The notes under the pieces were generated by a model, which ran no database searches, was not told the DNA's origin, and saw only the letters and a program-made list of their open reading frames with translations. The position numbers and the translations under genes are program-made. A stretch of 64,000 bases of DNA from Solea solea. Taxonomy: Eukaryota; Chordata; Actinopteri; Pleuronectiformes; Soleidae. Positions 25,175 through 38,154 of the stretch are shown piece by piece. Every line of letters begins with the position of its first letter. Within the stretch, counting starts at the first letter, position 1. The stretch lies in the NCBI RefSeq assembly GCF_958295425.1, contig NC_081153.1:11929001-11993000 (forward strand). Direction: 5' to 3'.

Positions 25175-25316
25175 TATATACGAAAACAGTGTGTCCCTAC
25201 TTGTATTTGTATGGATGTAGTTTCATGTCAAATTACAGTTAGCAACATAATCTGATTCTAAAGACACAGTGGTATGTATTAAATCATCAACACACACACA
25301 CACACACACACACACA
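24213..25316. repeat. Cluster of long microsatellites
   Basis: (CA)n at 24213-24250, (GA)n at about 24742-24798, short CA runs near 24970-25010, (CA)n at 25135-25172 and (CA)n at about 25290-25316. G- and C-rich runs lie at 24408-24424 and 24610-24628. No gene. Confidence 0.85.
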
Positions 25317-26054
25317 AAGAGGTCATTTAAGAAGCTGTGACTACAGTGCTTTCAGTGCAACTGTATTAATTAAAGCTCATTTCCCTCAAAAACCTACACT
25401 TTGCTCTTTAAATTAAACCCCTGTCCATCACTTCAAGTGACAAGAAAGTAAGAATTCATACTTTTCAGTCTTTGTCTGAGTCTTCTCTTGGGATTATTTC
25501 CCATGTAAAGGACATTTATGAGAACGTTAAAGATGACAAGGTCCATACAGAATAATTATTTAATGTAAGATTCACTTAAAGAGTAGCGTCGTCGGCTGTA
25601 AGCGACTGGAGTTAGCTGTCCAGACTACAGAAGACCTGAATGACTGAGAACCTTCACAGAGTAACATCACTTTCTTCTCGTGGTTTGTTGCCATTCGAAA
25701 TGACGAAGCCTCAAAACCTGAGAAAGATTAGCTGATAAACTAAAGGGTTATTTAAGGTGATGGACCGAGTTTAGATCTCGTGACTGTGATTCACACAAAT
25801 TCTATTTTCACCGACTGCTCATGCGACAAAAAGCTGCATCTGCATTGTCTCTTTTTCTCCATTTAGAGGGATTCATTAATTGGATTTGGATGAAGACGAG
25901 GGTTTGCCATTAACTGACGATGGTTAGGGTAGGGTATAATGCTTTGTTTATAGGCTGTCCAAATGATTGGAAGCCAATGCGGTAGATATACTTGTTTGTT
26001 TGTATCTTTTTAGCACAGTATAGAATAATATATGATCACTGTTTGGATCATTTT
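25317..26054. other. Intergenic, no gene seen
   Basis: Unique-looking sequence of moderate composition. Nothing was recognised on either strand. Confidence 0.55.
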
Positions 26055-26265
26055 GGTCACACGGTTGGTGTAGAGGTTAGCACTCTTACCTTTGCAGCAA
26101 GGGTTTGGGTTTCCTCTAGGTTCTCCGATTTTTGGACACTCTAAGGTTGGAGTGTGAGAGTGGATGGTTGTCTCTGGCCTTATGATGGACTGGCGACCAG
26201 CGACACCCCCGCGACCCTCATGTGGAGGATAAAGAGGTAGAAGATGAATACACAATGTCAATGTC
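26055..26265 (+). repeat. Diverged teleost interspersed repeat
   Basis: Landmarks in order: GTGTAGAGGTTAGCACTCTT, GCAAGGGTTTGGGTT, GGTTCTCCGATTTTTGG, GTGAGAGTGGATGGTTGTCT, GATGGACTGGCGACC, CCGCGACCCTCATGTGGAGG, then ATAAAG. This is the order of a very abundant fish retroposon; this copy is internally shortened. The match rests on my memory of the family, not a search. Confidence 0.65.
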
Positions 26266-28274
26266 AAGATCGAACATGAATTTGATCAAAATTGTATACG
26301 TGACAAAGAATGCAGAAGGTGAGACGACACATTATACAACATGTGATACGGGGAAAAACTGGCAGGAGTGCAGAAAGACAGGGAGAGTGATAGCTCTGCA
26401 GGGAGGAAGCCAGAGACCATCTGCTGTTGACTACCTGCTGTTTCACCTCTCTCCTCTCTCTCTTCCATTCTTACTATAGTCTATAAAGGAAGTCAGTCAG
26501 TGAATGTCAGAGAGCCAGCGTATACAAACTGCACACACACACACACACACAAACACAATCTGCGACGCACATAACGCCAACAAACAAGATGGTTTCAGTT
26601 AATTTGTGACTTTTCAATTTCATCTCTGGAGTTTCTTTCATCCGCGCTGTCACTGCTATATTGATACTCACAACACACGAGCCGCCAAATATGCAGACAT
26701 GATGCACCAACACACAAAACCCCCCCCCACACACACACACACACACACACTGCGAGAGGGTCTCTCTAATGGATTCTGAAGATTCCAATTTCCCCTCTGC
26801 CACCAAAGACAGAAAACCCTCTGAGCTCAATTACCCCTGTCTCACACACACCAGACAAAACACACACACAAACACACGCGCACACACACACATCCACGCA
26901 CACCTTAAACCACTGTGACATACTGAGAATCACACAATCAGAGTTGTGCAAGAAAACTGAGAGGAGTATTAGTCTAAGCCAGATTTTAAGTGATAGGAGA
27001 TAACAGGATGAGGGAGGGGGAGAAAAATTGAGGGGCTGTTGGGAGGTGAGGCAAGGGGGGAGAGGTCATGATACACAAAAAGAGGGAGGAGATAGGGGGG
27101 GATAAAAGATAGCAAGATATCACTGTCATGGGAAAGATGCAGACACAAAGTATGAGAGCAATCAAAACTGCGAAGGCAAAGAAAGACGGGAGATATAAGA
27201 GCAGAGCAGAGAGGAGGTGCAGGCCGCTGGCTTTTACAGAATCCACTCTTCCAGAAACCTTATTAAATTCTACAATTAGCTGAACGTCTCAGGCTATAAA
27301 TAGGCTCACTTTTCCCATTCCCTGATGTCAGTCAGCAGGCCCGGCTTCGACTGTGGGGGAAACAAAACAATTTAAATTATAGCGAGGCTCTCTCTTTGTC
27401 TGGCCACCCTTTTAACAGGATAATTACTAGTCTATTCATTCACGCTCGACCAGGGCGATATATCACCTCACTGCGCAGCAGCCCGTTTTCTGTGATAAAC
27501 GCCCTTTACTGAGGATATGGGGAAGGAGGAAGGGGGGGGGGGAGGCTGAGGGTTAACGTTTTGCCCGTTGATATCAGCTCACTGTCTGCCGCTGGCTTTC
27601 ACCAAAAGTCTTGTCCACTAGATTGAATAGCCTCCTGCCAGAATCTGGAGAGCGCCAGGAGCTCAGCATCTTGGTTTCCAGAGTGACTCTGACACCTTCC
27701 CATGGGGCCCAGAGATGAGGAAATGAGAGAGAGAGAAAGAGGGAGAGAAGGAATGAAAGGGAGAGAGAAGGAGCGAAAGGCATCTATTATTCAGCACGGC
27801 CCCGACCCCTGCATACGCATGCCATTAAAAATAGGAAATCCATAGAGGAGACAAATGGCTTCTAAATGAAGCGCTACAGGAGGAGAGCGGAGATAGGGAC
27901 CCCTGTCACATGCTCTTTAATTGTCTCCCGGGGCGATAAGAGGATTTATCAAATTCATCACGCCAGCAAGGGCTGTTAGGCCTCGGACGACGAGTACGGT
28001 TGAAGAAACAGCGCAGCACGTGTTTGTACATTCAAAGATACGTACCATGACGCAGGAGCAGTGAACAATTAGAGCCGTCATAAATTGTGCAAAGTGGAAA
28101 GTCCAGTGCAAAGTGACTGTAATGATTAAAAAAACAAAAAACTATGCAGGGGTTGGTCTGTGGACTACGAAATAAATGCTATGAATGAGTTGCAGAAACA
28201 TTCCACAGAAACAACAGGCCACCGTATACCCAGCTGTTTATGCTACTTGATAAGCATAACTTGCAATTCCACAG
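26266..28274. other. Gene-poor intergenic DNA
   Basis: Short CA tracts lie at 26531-26551, 26728-26750 and 26855-26890. A purine-rich stretch lies at about 27000-27110 and a G run at about 27533-27541. The blocks at 27270-27480 and 27880-28090 are repeat-free and candidate conserved DNA. No gene was recognised. Confidence 0.5.
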
Positions 28275-28424
28275 GTGGTGACGCGAGAAGAAGCAAGGAC
28301 GTCATCCCCATCGACAGAATCACGTCACCAGGCGAGCAGCTTCCACGTAAAAACTCTCTAAAAGATAGAGAAGACTCGTTTGACCTTTCTGAGATCACAA
28401 GTGCCCCCCTCCCCGTGGGATCAG
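28275..28424 (+). CDS. Exon-like segment, unidentified, phase 1-1
   Basis: A 150-base segment follows a pyrimidine-containing acceptor (TTGCAATTCCACAG) and ends at AG|GCGAGT, a possible GC-type donor. Read with two leading bases it encodes about 49 hydrophilic residues, including SPGEQLPRKNSLKDREDSF, with no stop. If the donor is not used, the frame stays open only to a stop at about 28448, so it could be a terminal exon. Both boundaries are phase 1, the same as the segments at 59330 and 63921. I do not recognise the protein. A chance open frame is a real possibility. Confidence 0.3.
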
Positions 28425-30082
28425 GCGAGTGGAAAGAGACACTGAGATAGATGTTTGTATTGGTTTTCCACTGGTGTAAGTGTGGCAGCGTGTGGGTTTG
28501 AGACCAAGAGAAGAACTGAGAGAAGATGTAAACACAGCTTTATGCATTTGGAGGTGTGTGTCTGGTCTATTTTATTATCATTTACTGATATTTGCAATGA
28601 TGATGCATCGTCAGTGATGCACTAACAACATCCACTCTCAGGTCTTTAATTAGTTAAAAGAGTTATGAGTCTGCCGATGAACCAGAGGTTGACCACAGCC
28701 ATGAGAATGATCAGTCTCAGTTTTGGGATGAAGACTCTCTTGTTTTTCGAAAGCGCTGCTGATGAATCCAACACTTTCCTTTCATACCATCTGGCATAAG
28801 CAGTTGTTGCCAAGGCTAGGATTGCAACCTTTCAGAAGCGTCCTCAATTGGTCAACCATTCCCATTACAGCCCAGTGTTCCCTAAAGCCATAAACAACGG
28901 TGCAAAGGTCGGATCTCTCGCAGATCACATTATGTTGAAATGTTATGGAATTGTTGATCCATAACACCAAAATATATCATGTGTGCCCCAGCATTAACAC
29001 ACAGCCAAATACACAATAACAAATGTATGATTTACTCCTTTTTGAGTAGTGTTTACTACGACTTGGAGCTATTTTACAAAATGGTTTTATATACATAGAT
29101 ATATATAATCTCTGTAAAGACCATTGGGCAGGAAGTTTACTGGAGACAGACGTATTGTTAATATTGGTGGTAAGATTAAATGTATCTTACTTTTATAACC
29201 CTATAGCTTGTAATTTTATAGGCAAGGTCATCGAGATGAACTCCAACATACCTGCACTTGCTTTTCATACCAGAAAGAATCATGTCAGTTTTGATGTTAG
29301 AGTTATGGAGAGCGTACGACCACAGTTCCATCATGCTGTGTTATATATTTTAGCTCTAGTAACACATGCATACGTATAGATGTATGCCTATATCTGCTTC
29401 CACAAAATGGTATATGCAAAGTACATAGTTCTGTTGTTGGGACATTATAAATGGCCCCATTAAATTAATGACAAAAGTAATTAGAATTCAATTAGAATAT
29501 GAGCCATTTTTATGATCCTTACAATTAACCCCAGCTGATGTTAGCACTGACCCTGGTGGTGGAGTAGATTGTTCCAATGTTTTCAACACCAGTGTGTTCC
29601 TCTTTTCCACGGCACGACTCAAGACAGACACGAGTGCTTCAGTATCAAATTTGAAATATCTGTGGTAAATAACCACAAATTAATGGGGCAATAAACCAAA
29701 GGCAGTTCTCATTTAGAGTCGAATTTGGGAGGCAAAGCCCGTTGGAGAATTCATTTGTGACAGTTGTGGTCTGGAATGGAATAGAAACAGGATGAGAGGA
29801 GGGGAGAGAAATGTATCATCTCAGAGCAAAAAGCTGTTTTGTTTAAGTGGAAATTTAGATGAAAGGAAAGCATGTTCTGCTTGGAATCACAAGCAGAATG
29901 TGTGCGTGTGTGTGCATGTGTCTGTGTGTGTGCGTGCGTGTGTGTGGGTGTGTGTGTGTGTGTCTTTTGTGATGGATGAATGACAGTCAGCATGGCAGCT
30001 CATCTCCTCTCAGGCAGCTGGATGACAGAGAGAGATGTTACAGCACAGAGACAGCACAACGGCCACACTGGCAGGCAGGTGT
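28425..30082. other. Gene-poor intergenic DNA
   Basis: AT-rich unique sequence with a TG-rich run at about 29899-29963. No supported exon or RNA gene. Confidence 0.5.

Positions 30083-30106
<24 letters not shown>
30083..30106. repeat. (CA)n microsatellite
   Basis: Short uninterrupted CA tract. Confidence 0.9.
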
Positions 30107-30113
<7 letters not shown>

Positions 30114-30369
30114 AACTGCATACAGCATCACAATCCCCTTCTTCTTCCCTCTATGGCATTCACCTGCCTCCTACTGCACAACCCTTCCACCTCTGTCCTC
30201 CTCCTTTGTCTACCTGTCTCCCCATCTCCTGCTCCCCACCCATCCCTTCCCCTTCCATGTAAAGTGTAAGTGAGCTGTCTCTTTGTGGGCGGTGGTCTCC
30301 TTGCACTCAGACTTGAGCCTGTCAGATGCTTTCCCACCCCCTGTACCTCCCGTTCCCAATCAATGGGAG

Positions 30370-30888
30370 TCCCATGAATATTTCACACACCTCAGGCGAG
30401 CAGGAGGAGAAGGAGGAGTGTCCCGGGAGCCTGAGGGTGAAGGAGTGGAGGGGATGGTGGAGGAGGGTTTACGAAGGAGGGTGATATAGGGCGCCAGTGT
30501 GGTGGAGAGATGGGGCTCCTCTTCCTGAGTCAGACAGGGCCAATAACTCATTAGAGAGAGAAATGTAGAGGTGAAGATATGGCAGAGCAGAAGAGAAGAC
30601 GAGACGGAGATGAGGAGCGCTTCTCGCCACAAAAGGAGAAGTCTCCTCCAATTCTCCTTTTGCCTTTCTCAGCCCTCTTCCCTCTTTTTTCTCCTCTTCT
30701 TCCTCTGACCCCACCTCCGTCATCCTTCCTTTTTTTTATTACCCCACCATCCACGCACACAACACTTCCCCTCCTTCCCCCGACAACTCCCGTGAACCTC
30801 CAACCCCCACCCCACTCCCTTCCCCTTCCTCCTCTTCTCTCCTCTCCTCTCCTCTCCTCCCTCCTTCCATCTGTCTTTCTTGCTGCAG
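30370..30888. repeat. Purine-rich then polypyrimidine mirror-type tract
   Basis: The plus strand is purine-rich at about 30375-30490 and almost wholly pyrimidine at about 30641-30888, including repeated CTCCT units near 30835-30865. All six frames give low-complexity K/E/R/G or P/S/L readings, so the open frames here are compositional. Confidence 0.7.
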
Positions 30889-33059
30889 TGCCCATGCTGC
30901 CAGGCAGTATAAATCACATCTCTGGGCCTGGTTGCAATGGGCCTGAAAATAAAAAGGCATAAAAGTGTCGGGATGAGCTACGGGCTGAGGGGGAGAATTC
31001 CTTTATGATGGGTCTAAATCCTCCACCAGCCACGCATCCTCCCTGACGCACAGACACACACACACACACTCACACACAGACACACACACTCTCACAGACT
31101 GCTTGTAGACACATGCACATGCACAACACCTCTAGTCTGAAGAGACTCCCCCCCCAACAGCAGCAATACTTTGGATCTCCTTCTCTTTCTTTCTCTCTTT
31201 TCCTCATAGACACCTGTGCAACCCTCCCGACACTATGCACTGCACGCACACAAACACACACACACACAAACACAAGCGTGATCAGAATTGAGATATCGTC
31301 TTCCTGTGCTCTATCTTTTAAGAGGCCGTTCAACCAAACTGCAGTCTTGTTGTCTTGTTGACATAACCCTGTCCCTGGCATCTGCCCTTGCACACATTTC
31401 TCCATGAGCATCCTCACTGACCCTGGAGAGAAACAGCTCCTCTTTCTCGACCTTGAAAGTGCAGAAAGAGATGAAAGATGGCAGCCACACTGGCTACTAA
31501 TTTGTTCCAATTCATTGCAGTTGATCCAAATCTGCAAAAAGCACATCGGCTCCTAAAGGATTCCGCTCATGTTCAGCTTCTGTATTTTTATTTCGGAGCC
31601 ATCACATTTTGAATCTCGTCCACCGGATTGATACACGGGGATCTTCATTGAGGTTTAGTTATGTAAATGGATGATAGAATACATTTGATGTGTATCAAGT
31701 GCCTGAAATGGTCCTCCCTTCCCTGTCTGGGATTAATTTCACTAAGGTTCTCAGCCTAGGTTAGAGCACAAAAGAGAGTCATTTCACTGTGTATAATGGT
31801 AATTGCAGACAATTTATGACCTCTCTGGTCTCCATCTAGGTATTGTTTTGAGTAAATAAACCAATAAAAATGATCGAGGTGGCCTACAACATATTGAAAT
31901 GAAGCTGTTGGCAAAGATGCACTGTTAAGGTTGTCTAAATGATTACGGGGATGAAGATGGAGGTGAGCGAAGGCACGGCGAATGGGCAACTCCATCACCT
32001 GCTAAAATCAAGCCATAGCTGAGGGTTTCTCCTTTAATCTACGTCCTGATGTGCACTTTGTCAATTCTATTAGATCACGCTGTGCGGGGTTCGAGCGCAC
32101 GCACATACACACACGTGGAATGATGATAGTAATGGCAAGCACCTCCCTAGGTGAAGCCCATTCAGTCACAGTGGGAGCCATCTCAGACCTAATTATGCTT
32201 GGTTTGGCGTTTTAACTGTATTGATCAAAAGGCTGAAACAAACGAGAATTGCTTATCAAGCTGGAAAAGAAGAGCCCAGAGGAGTTGGTGTGTGTGTGTG
32301 TGCTTGCTCCACGGGAGTGAGTGAGAATGATGACATAGGTCTGAGAGGTGGTGAGATATTGGCGGTTATAAAAACTGCAATTCTGAGGTTTTGAGTTATT
32401 AATTACAGTCGCCTCTCCTTCACCCCTTTTTACCAGCCATTAGAAATACTGCCACACGCACGCACCCACACACACACACACACACAATGTCCACTCACAT
32501 ATTTCTGCACATTTTGGCTCACGAATGCAGGCCTCAGGTCATACACAAACACACACACACATGCACACACTCCCTCACTCAAATTAGCTTGTCCATTCCG
32601 GCGCTAAGTGTACAATACCCTGCTCTGATGAGCAAGCTCCCGTCGACCTTGGAACTCTCTGGAAAGACAATGCAAGGGGAGCCACGCTGTGAAAGGGAGG
32701 AGGTGGGGATGGTGGGAGTAGATAAGGGGGAGGGAGGGATGGAAAGAGGGAGACAATGGATGAAAGAAGGAGGGAAGGAAGAAGAGAAAGTGAGAGTGTG
32801 TAAGTGGAGCTGCTCAGTATAGGGCAGGAGGGCACTGCGTGCTCCCTCCCTCCCTCCCTCCCTCCTCGCCATCTCAGCTCATCGTGAATGCAAATGTGGT
32901 TTCTATACGGTTCCTTTGTGCTGCTTCTAACTGCTCCAGAGAGAAGCAATTACAACTGCTCCATTCACTCAGAGAGAGAAAGACACGCATGGATAGAGAA
33001 CGGTAATTAATAAAGAGATAGGAGTGATGAAAGAGGAGGAGAGTGAGGTGAGCGCATAC
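30889..33059. other. Gene-poor intergenic DNA
   Basis: Several CA tracts (about 31052-31090, 31245-31272, 32465-32486), C- and G-rich runs and a (CCCT)n run at about 32843-32865. The stretch at 31900-32220 is repeat-free. No gene was recognised. Confidence 0.5.
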
Positions 33060-33159
33060 CTGTGGAGGATGTTCACACAGAACTGGAGCGCGGTACTGAT
33101 TACAGCTGTTCTATTGACCCACACGAACATCGACATGAGGCCGGCCTGGCTCAAGTATT
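33060..33159 (-). CDS. Exon-like segment, unidentified, minus strand
   Basis: On the minus strand a 100-base segment lies between an acceptor-like TTTCACAG (just above 33159) and a donor-like AG|GTATGC (below 33060). Read with two leading bases it gives 32 residues plus two bases, without a stop. The reading begins YLSQAGLMSMFVWVN and ends LQFCVNILH, a hydrophobic sequence. It would need flanking exons that I could not find. I do not recognise the family, and it may be a chance coincidence of signals. Confidence 0.22.
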
Positions 33160-36100
33160 CTGTGAAAGGCCAAAGGTGACGTGTTATAATCATTAAATCA
33201 CTATGATGTTATATAAATAACATGTGTACCCCTCAGAAAAGATGCTACGTTTACCTCCCCAATCACTTCTTAAGGGAAGTGAATCCAGAGAATTTGTTGA
33301 ATCAAATGAATGCCATGTGGATCATCACCCTCCACTCCTCTCCATCTTCCTGCAGACAGATACTTGCAGTGCCAGTGCCATATCTTGTTGCAGTCACAGA
33401 GGCCGGGCGGCACTGTTAGGTATGGCGAGAGTTTTTATGGCAGTCATTTGGGCTGCTAATATGTCATCTCCATTAGCCAACTTTTAACACTCCCAGATAG
33501 ATGGCCCTGTGACATTTATCTACGCATGGGTCATATTTTAGCTGGTAAATGGCTGGTGATGTGCAAAGAGCTTGCAAAATGGGTGTGTGTGTATGTGGGT
33601 ATGTGTGCATGTGTTCTAGATGTGCAATGGTGGGGTGAGTGAGGGAGAGTAAGATGCATTGACTTTTAATGATGCACTGTGCAGTAGCACTTTAAAGGTA
33701 ATAATCACAAATACAAAGCAAGTCACAGCCTTTGACCCAACCATCACCTGATGTAAAAAAAAAAAATAAAAAAAAAATAGGGAGTAGAGAGGAATGGGGG
33801 GGGAGGCTGAGAGGTCAAGACCCAGGCCTCCTTCGTCAACAGTTAGACAGCTGAGGTACAGTGGGCCAGGCCTGCGATGTCAGCAAGAGGAATACACGGT
33901 ATAACAAGAGAGAATCGCTGCTAATTAAAGTAGCAGCCTATAGGGAGGAAGAAGAACAGAAAATTAAAAGAGTAAAAAGGAAGAGTGATGGAAAGACACA
34001 AAATAAGCACATGGTCAGGGGGAGAGTTGCACAGGCTAATTGCTCATATGGATTTTGCCATTGCTGGCTTTTGTAGGGTGAGGGAGGTGAAGTCATTCCA
34101 CTGTGGCTTCAGGTGAAACTCTAAATGAGCTAATAATTTAGACTCATAAACTAATGCTAATATTGATGGCCGCCACATATATTGAAAAGCATTAGAAAGA
34201 TCCCTGCCATAAAACAGCAGTAAATATAATATAAGACGTGGTCATTTAACTCATCACACATGGCAGTCACCTTCCCCCCCCCCCCACACACACACATAAA
34301 AACACCATCCACGACACTGCATCAAAAAGCTGAGAATGTGTTCCGAGTCATTTTATGTGTTGCCTGCAGGAGCTCGGTCACCTGGCCAGAGGCGCTGGAG
34401 TTGACTAATGTGACAGAAAATTAACAATTAAAAATATCACACGGGCCCAGAGCCACCACAACGTGGCTCGTTCACAACTCACTGGACACTCTAATTGCTT
34501 TGAAATACAATTGGGTTTGGGCTTTGTTTGGTGTTTTGGAGGTATGAAGCGCATCAGTGCACACTGGAAATTGAGTTATAAATTACTGAGCTGAAATAGA
34601 CATGTACTGCGAATACTCAATATCCAAATGTGAGATCCTCTCCCCTATAAAGAGCTGGGTATATGCACACATACACACACACACGTTGCCACAGTTGCAT
34701 TTCATTTTGTCAGAAAATTCACTGGCTCTGAACCAAACAGTTTGTGTGTGTGTACTTGTGTATGTGTGTCTGTGTCATGCTGTATGCCTGCCATGGGGCA
34801 CAGTGATAAGGTCAGCCTTTACAGCAAACGGAGATGGAGAGCTCCAACCACAAACCAGTGGGACTAAGAAAATGACAGGATGAGGAAAACAGAGAAGGTT
34901 CATTCATCTAAAACGCTACCACCAGGGCATATATACAGTATATATTGTATGTGTGTGGGTGGGTGTATTCACAGTTGTCAGCGTGTTTTCAGATGCTGTA
35001 TATGTACGTATCTGGGTCTGTTTTCCATGTGTGTACAGCTCAGTAGCTGGCTCGTGAAGCCATTGACAGCTTCATTATGGCTCGTGCGCACGGGGAGACA
35101 GCACCATCCAGGGGATGGAGAGAAGAGGACAGAGACAGGCCCGGGTTTACTGGTGGGCCCGGCGCACATCAGTCCAGCAGTTTGGCTGAGGCAGTGGTCA
35201 GCCGCTTTCTCATTTAATGAGTCTTTGTTGCTTTCATCAGCTGTCCATCACATGTGCACTCGTGTCTCTTCCCCCATCTATGCTTCCACACTGATCCCTA
35301 TAACACACACAATTTGACACTGTCTTGTTTATCTTCAGGTGATTCCCAAGATCAGTCTGTAATAGTTAAATTAATTTGCTGTCTTACTTTAATTAGATCG
35401 TCTCACCTGGGAAAGTGGTGACAGGGCTGAGATGTGACCGTCGCCTTAGATGTTGAAACCTAGAAAGCACATTGGTACATTAACTGTCCACAGCGTAACC
35501 TTCATGAAGGTTTGACGGAGAATTGCAGGTTTGCTGTGTGAGACTGCACTGTAGTTCCATGTGCATATCACAAACATCCAACTGGAGACATTTGGGATTT
35601 GCACAAATGAAAACAAGACGTTTCTCCATTTGTCAAAGCCATTCACACTCCAGATATGTATAATTTTTTTCAGTTAGATAGTAGTGAATTGGCTGTATAG
35701 TCTTTGCCTGATGAGACTTTATCACTCGGCACTTTTTCAGTCAAGATTTGGGTTTTTGCTTGGTTTTAAACATTTCTTTACCTTTTTTTATTATCTCAAT
35801 TTTGCTTTATTTTTCTACACAGGTGATTTAACCATGTGACCCCCAAATCACTTAGTGTATCTACTTTTTAGACAGATTTGCATTTTTTTTGTATTTGCCA
35901 TTTGACCGGACAGACTGTAGATCAGAAATATTTGAATTGTTAACCCGATATACCTTTTTGACTGTCATTAATATTAAAATTCCTTCATTCATTAAGTCCT
36001 TATGACAAACGTTCATTAAGTGAACAGTTTTGTGCAGCTGTAATAAGATACCAATGCACACATGATTGTATTAGTTTACATTTTCAGCCACTAAAAAAGG

Positions 36101-36384
36101 TAGAGAAAATCTGTGACAGAAATACCAATCTAATTATTACCATAATGCACATGCAGCAGATTCTTAACATATACTTATTGTAATATTACACCTTCACAAC
36201 AGTACAGACAACTGGATCATCTTTGTCAGCAGTGATCAATACCTCTACTGTATACATTAAGATAAAAGTCTTATGTCTTCACTCCCCCTACTGGGCTGTT
36301 TGAACAGTGCATCATGAATGTACTGTAGGTCACAAAGACATGTTTTGGGCCAAGGTGTCAAATGAGTTGTTTTCTTCAAAAAAG
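33160..36384. other. Intergenic DNA downstream of snx10
   Basis: No gene was recognised. It includes an A-run at 33756-33779, C-run and CA at 34276-34298, and repeat-free stretches at about 34130-34530. The block before 36384 is AT-rich. Confidence 0.55.
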
Positions 36385-36820
36385 TTTATTTATCCAATAA
36401 CAAGTGATAAAAGTTTTTTGTTTTTTTTTTTAAAAGTCAAAACATCCCTTGCTAGCCACAGTGCTGATAAAAATATATATATATACAAAAAAAAATTAAA
36501 GACATTGTCATTGCAAGTGTAGGTTAACTATACATTTAAAAACAAGAAAAATATTTTTTTTTCCCAACACATTCAAGTACTCCACTACATTCAAATGACT
36601 CAAGTACATGCTTTAAGAGACCCACTATTAAAACAAATGCTAAGGGGAGAGTAATGGAGTTAACGAGACGAAATGGATTTTTTTGCTTTTGATGGTTGGA
36701 GGAGAAAACAGTCAATGCATCCATGTACAAAAAGAAAGCCACATGGGGGTAAAACAACAGAGCATCAAGACTTAGTACGTGAGGGTGAGAAGTTCTGTCA
36801 GGTAAACAACTCTCAGCCCG
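36385..36820 (-). terminator. snx10: snx10 3' untranslated region with polyadenylation signal
   Basis: Minus-strand AATAAA is present at 36385-36390, about 430 bases after the snx10 stop codon. The intervening DNA is AT-rich and non-coding, as expected of a 3' UTR. The cleavage site would lie roughly 10-30 bases further left. Confidence 0.5.
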
Positions 36821-38138
36821 TCAGGACTCAAAGCAGGGGAGTGGGCTATCTCGCATCATAGAGTCCACACTTTGTCCCAAGCCAGACGACGAAGAGCTGC
36901 CGAGAAAAAAATAAATAAAAAGAACGATCAGTTCAATATAGACTGAGAACTGATCTTTAACATTAACCAAGATGTCAGCGCTCGGACCTTTCACAGTCGG
37001 AGTCACAGGAGCCCTTGTCCTCTATTGTGATGCAATCCAGGTTGGAACGTTGTATGGCTTCAGCCACCGTGTACCTGGTCCTACCAAGAGCACACCTCTC
37101 TATCTTTGTGATGCTGAGGTTGGACTGGAGGAACAGATGGAGCCGACTGTCTGATAACAAGAACGGCGTATGAAGAACACTGGAGAAGGGAAAATGTGGC
37201 AATGTCAACATAGAAATCCAAGGTAAAAATAAAAAAAATGTGTGTCAGGATGTAAAATAATTAATTTAGATTAAAAAATAAATAAAAAAAAGACTTCACA
37301 TAAAAAGTTGAAAGAAGTTGATTTGGTTTTAACTTCAGAGCAACTCACCCTTCTAAAAACTCTTGTAGGCCCTTCATCCTCTGTGAGACCTGCTCTCTAT
37401 TCTTCAGACTGAAGAAAGGGTTCCAGGGTGGCAACTTTGGTAATTGCCTGGTAGGAATATCAAGAGAAAAAAAGTACATAAAGGTTTTAATGTATATCTG
37501 TGTAGTCTAATACAACAGTGCTATACGAGTCTACACACTTCAATTTGTCTTTTAACTGTTGCAGAGGTGGTGTATATGTTGAAATGAATATTCAAGAGTA
37601 AAAGTTAACAATGCTACAACAATGATAAAGTAGCTTTTATTATGCAACTTATGTATATATAATGCATTTGTCATAGCTGATAAACCAATAAAAAGTGTGA
37701 CATACATGATGAGGGCATTCTGTTCCAGACAATGACGCAGCCACACAAATTCACTGTAACGCCGCCTCACACAGGAAGCCTTCTTTCGGAAACACATGCT
37801 ATTTGTCTGCAAAGAGATTTAAGTATAGACGTTAGGCATGAACTCGAAGACGCAAGCTTGCAGACAAACATCCCCGTCCCTCCCTAAAAGGTGCCGCATA
37901 CACCTTACATGTAAACAGATATCGTAGTCAACATGCGTGTGCCACAGGTCTTCTTTCTGGAGCCTTGGATCCCGGACACAAATACTGATAAACTCCTGCA
38001 AGAGTCAAAAAGAAGAGATCAGCACAAATATAAAGGGAGCAGCTTGACATGAAATGTTTGGATTTGTTGCTGGAAACTGAGTGAGGCGTATGCATGACCA
38101 CTTACATTTTTTGAGAGGTTTTCCAGCATACTGTCCAT
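36821..38138 (-). CDS. snx10: Sorting nexin 10, complete six-exon coding region
   Basis: Coding exons (minus): 38138-38106, 37995-37909, 37806-37706, 37447-37349, 37179-36988 and 36896-36821. They join in phase to 195 residues; human SNX10 has 201. The PX domain spans about residues 12-125 and contains the phosphoinositide-binding RRRYSEF (54-60), the proline-rich loop [12 protein letters not shown] (75-86) and a basic QRMKGLQ (96-102). The tail has [10 protein letters not shown], matching the SSSSGLG motif of SNX10; SNX11 instead has a longer proline-rich tail. The family acts on endosomes; SNX10 helps endosome and lysosome maturation and osteoclast function with the V-ATPase. The donor after residue 170 (AG|GTCCGA) is weak but is the only one that keeps the conserved tail. 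The SNX10 call over SNX11 rests on the tail and the neighbouring cbx3 and nfe2l3. Confidence 0.93.
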
Positions 38139-38154
38139 GCTGGTACACACAAAC
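38139..38154 (-). other. snx10: snx10 5' untranslated part of exon 2
   Basis: Sixteen untranslated bases lie between a good acceptor (TTACAG above 38154) and the ATG at 38136-38138. The encoded start [11 protein letters not shown] differs from human SNX10, which is usual for this poorly conserved N-terminus. Confidence 0.6.

Noticed and set aside
30551..30962. Long frames of about 114-127 codons on both strands
   Set aside because: They read a polypyrimidine/polypurine tract and give low-complexity P/S/L or R/K/E/G protein.
36821..38138. Assignment as snx11
   Set aside because: SNX11 is longer with a proline-rich tail; this protein is 195 residues with the SSSSGLG tail of SNX10.
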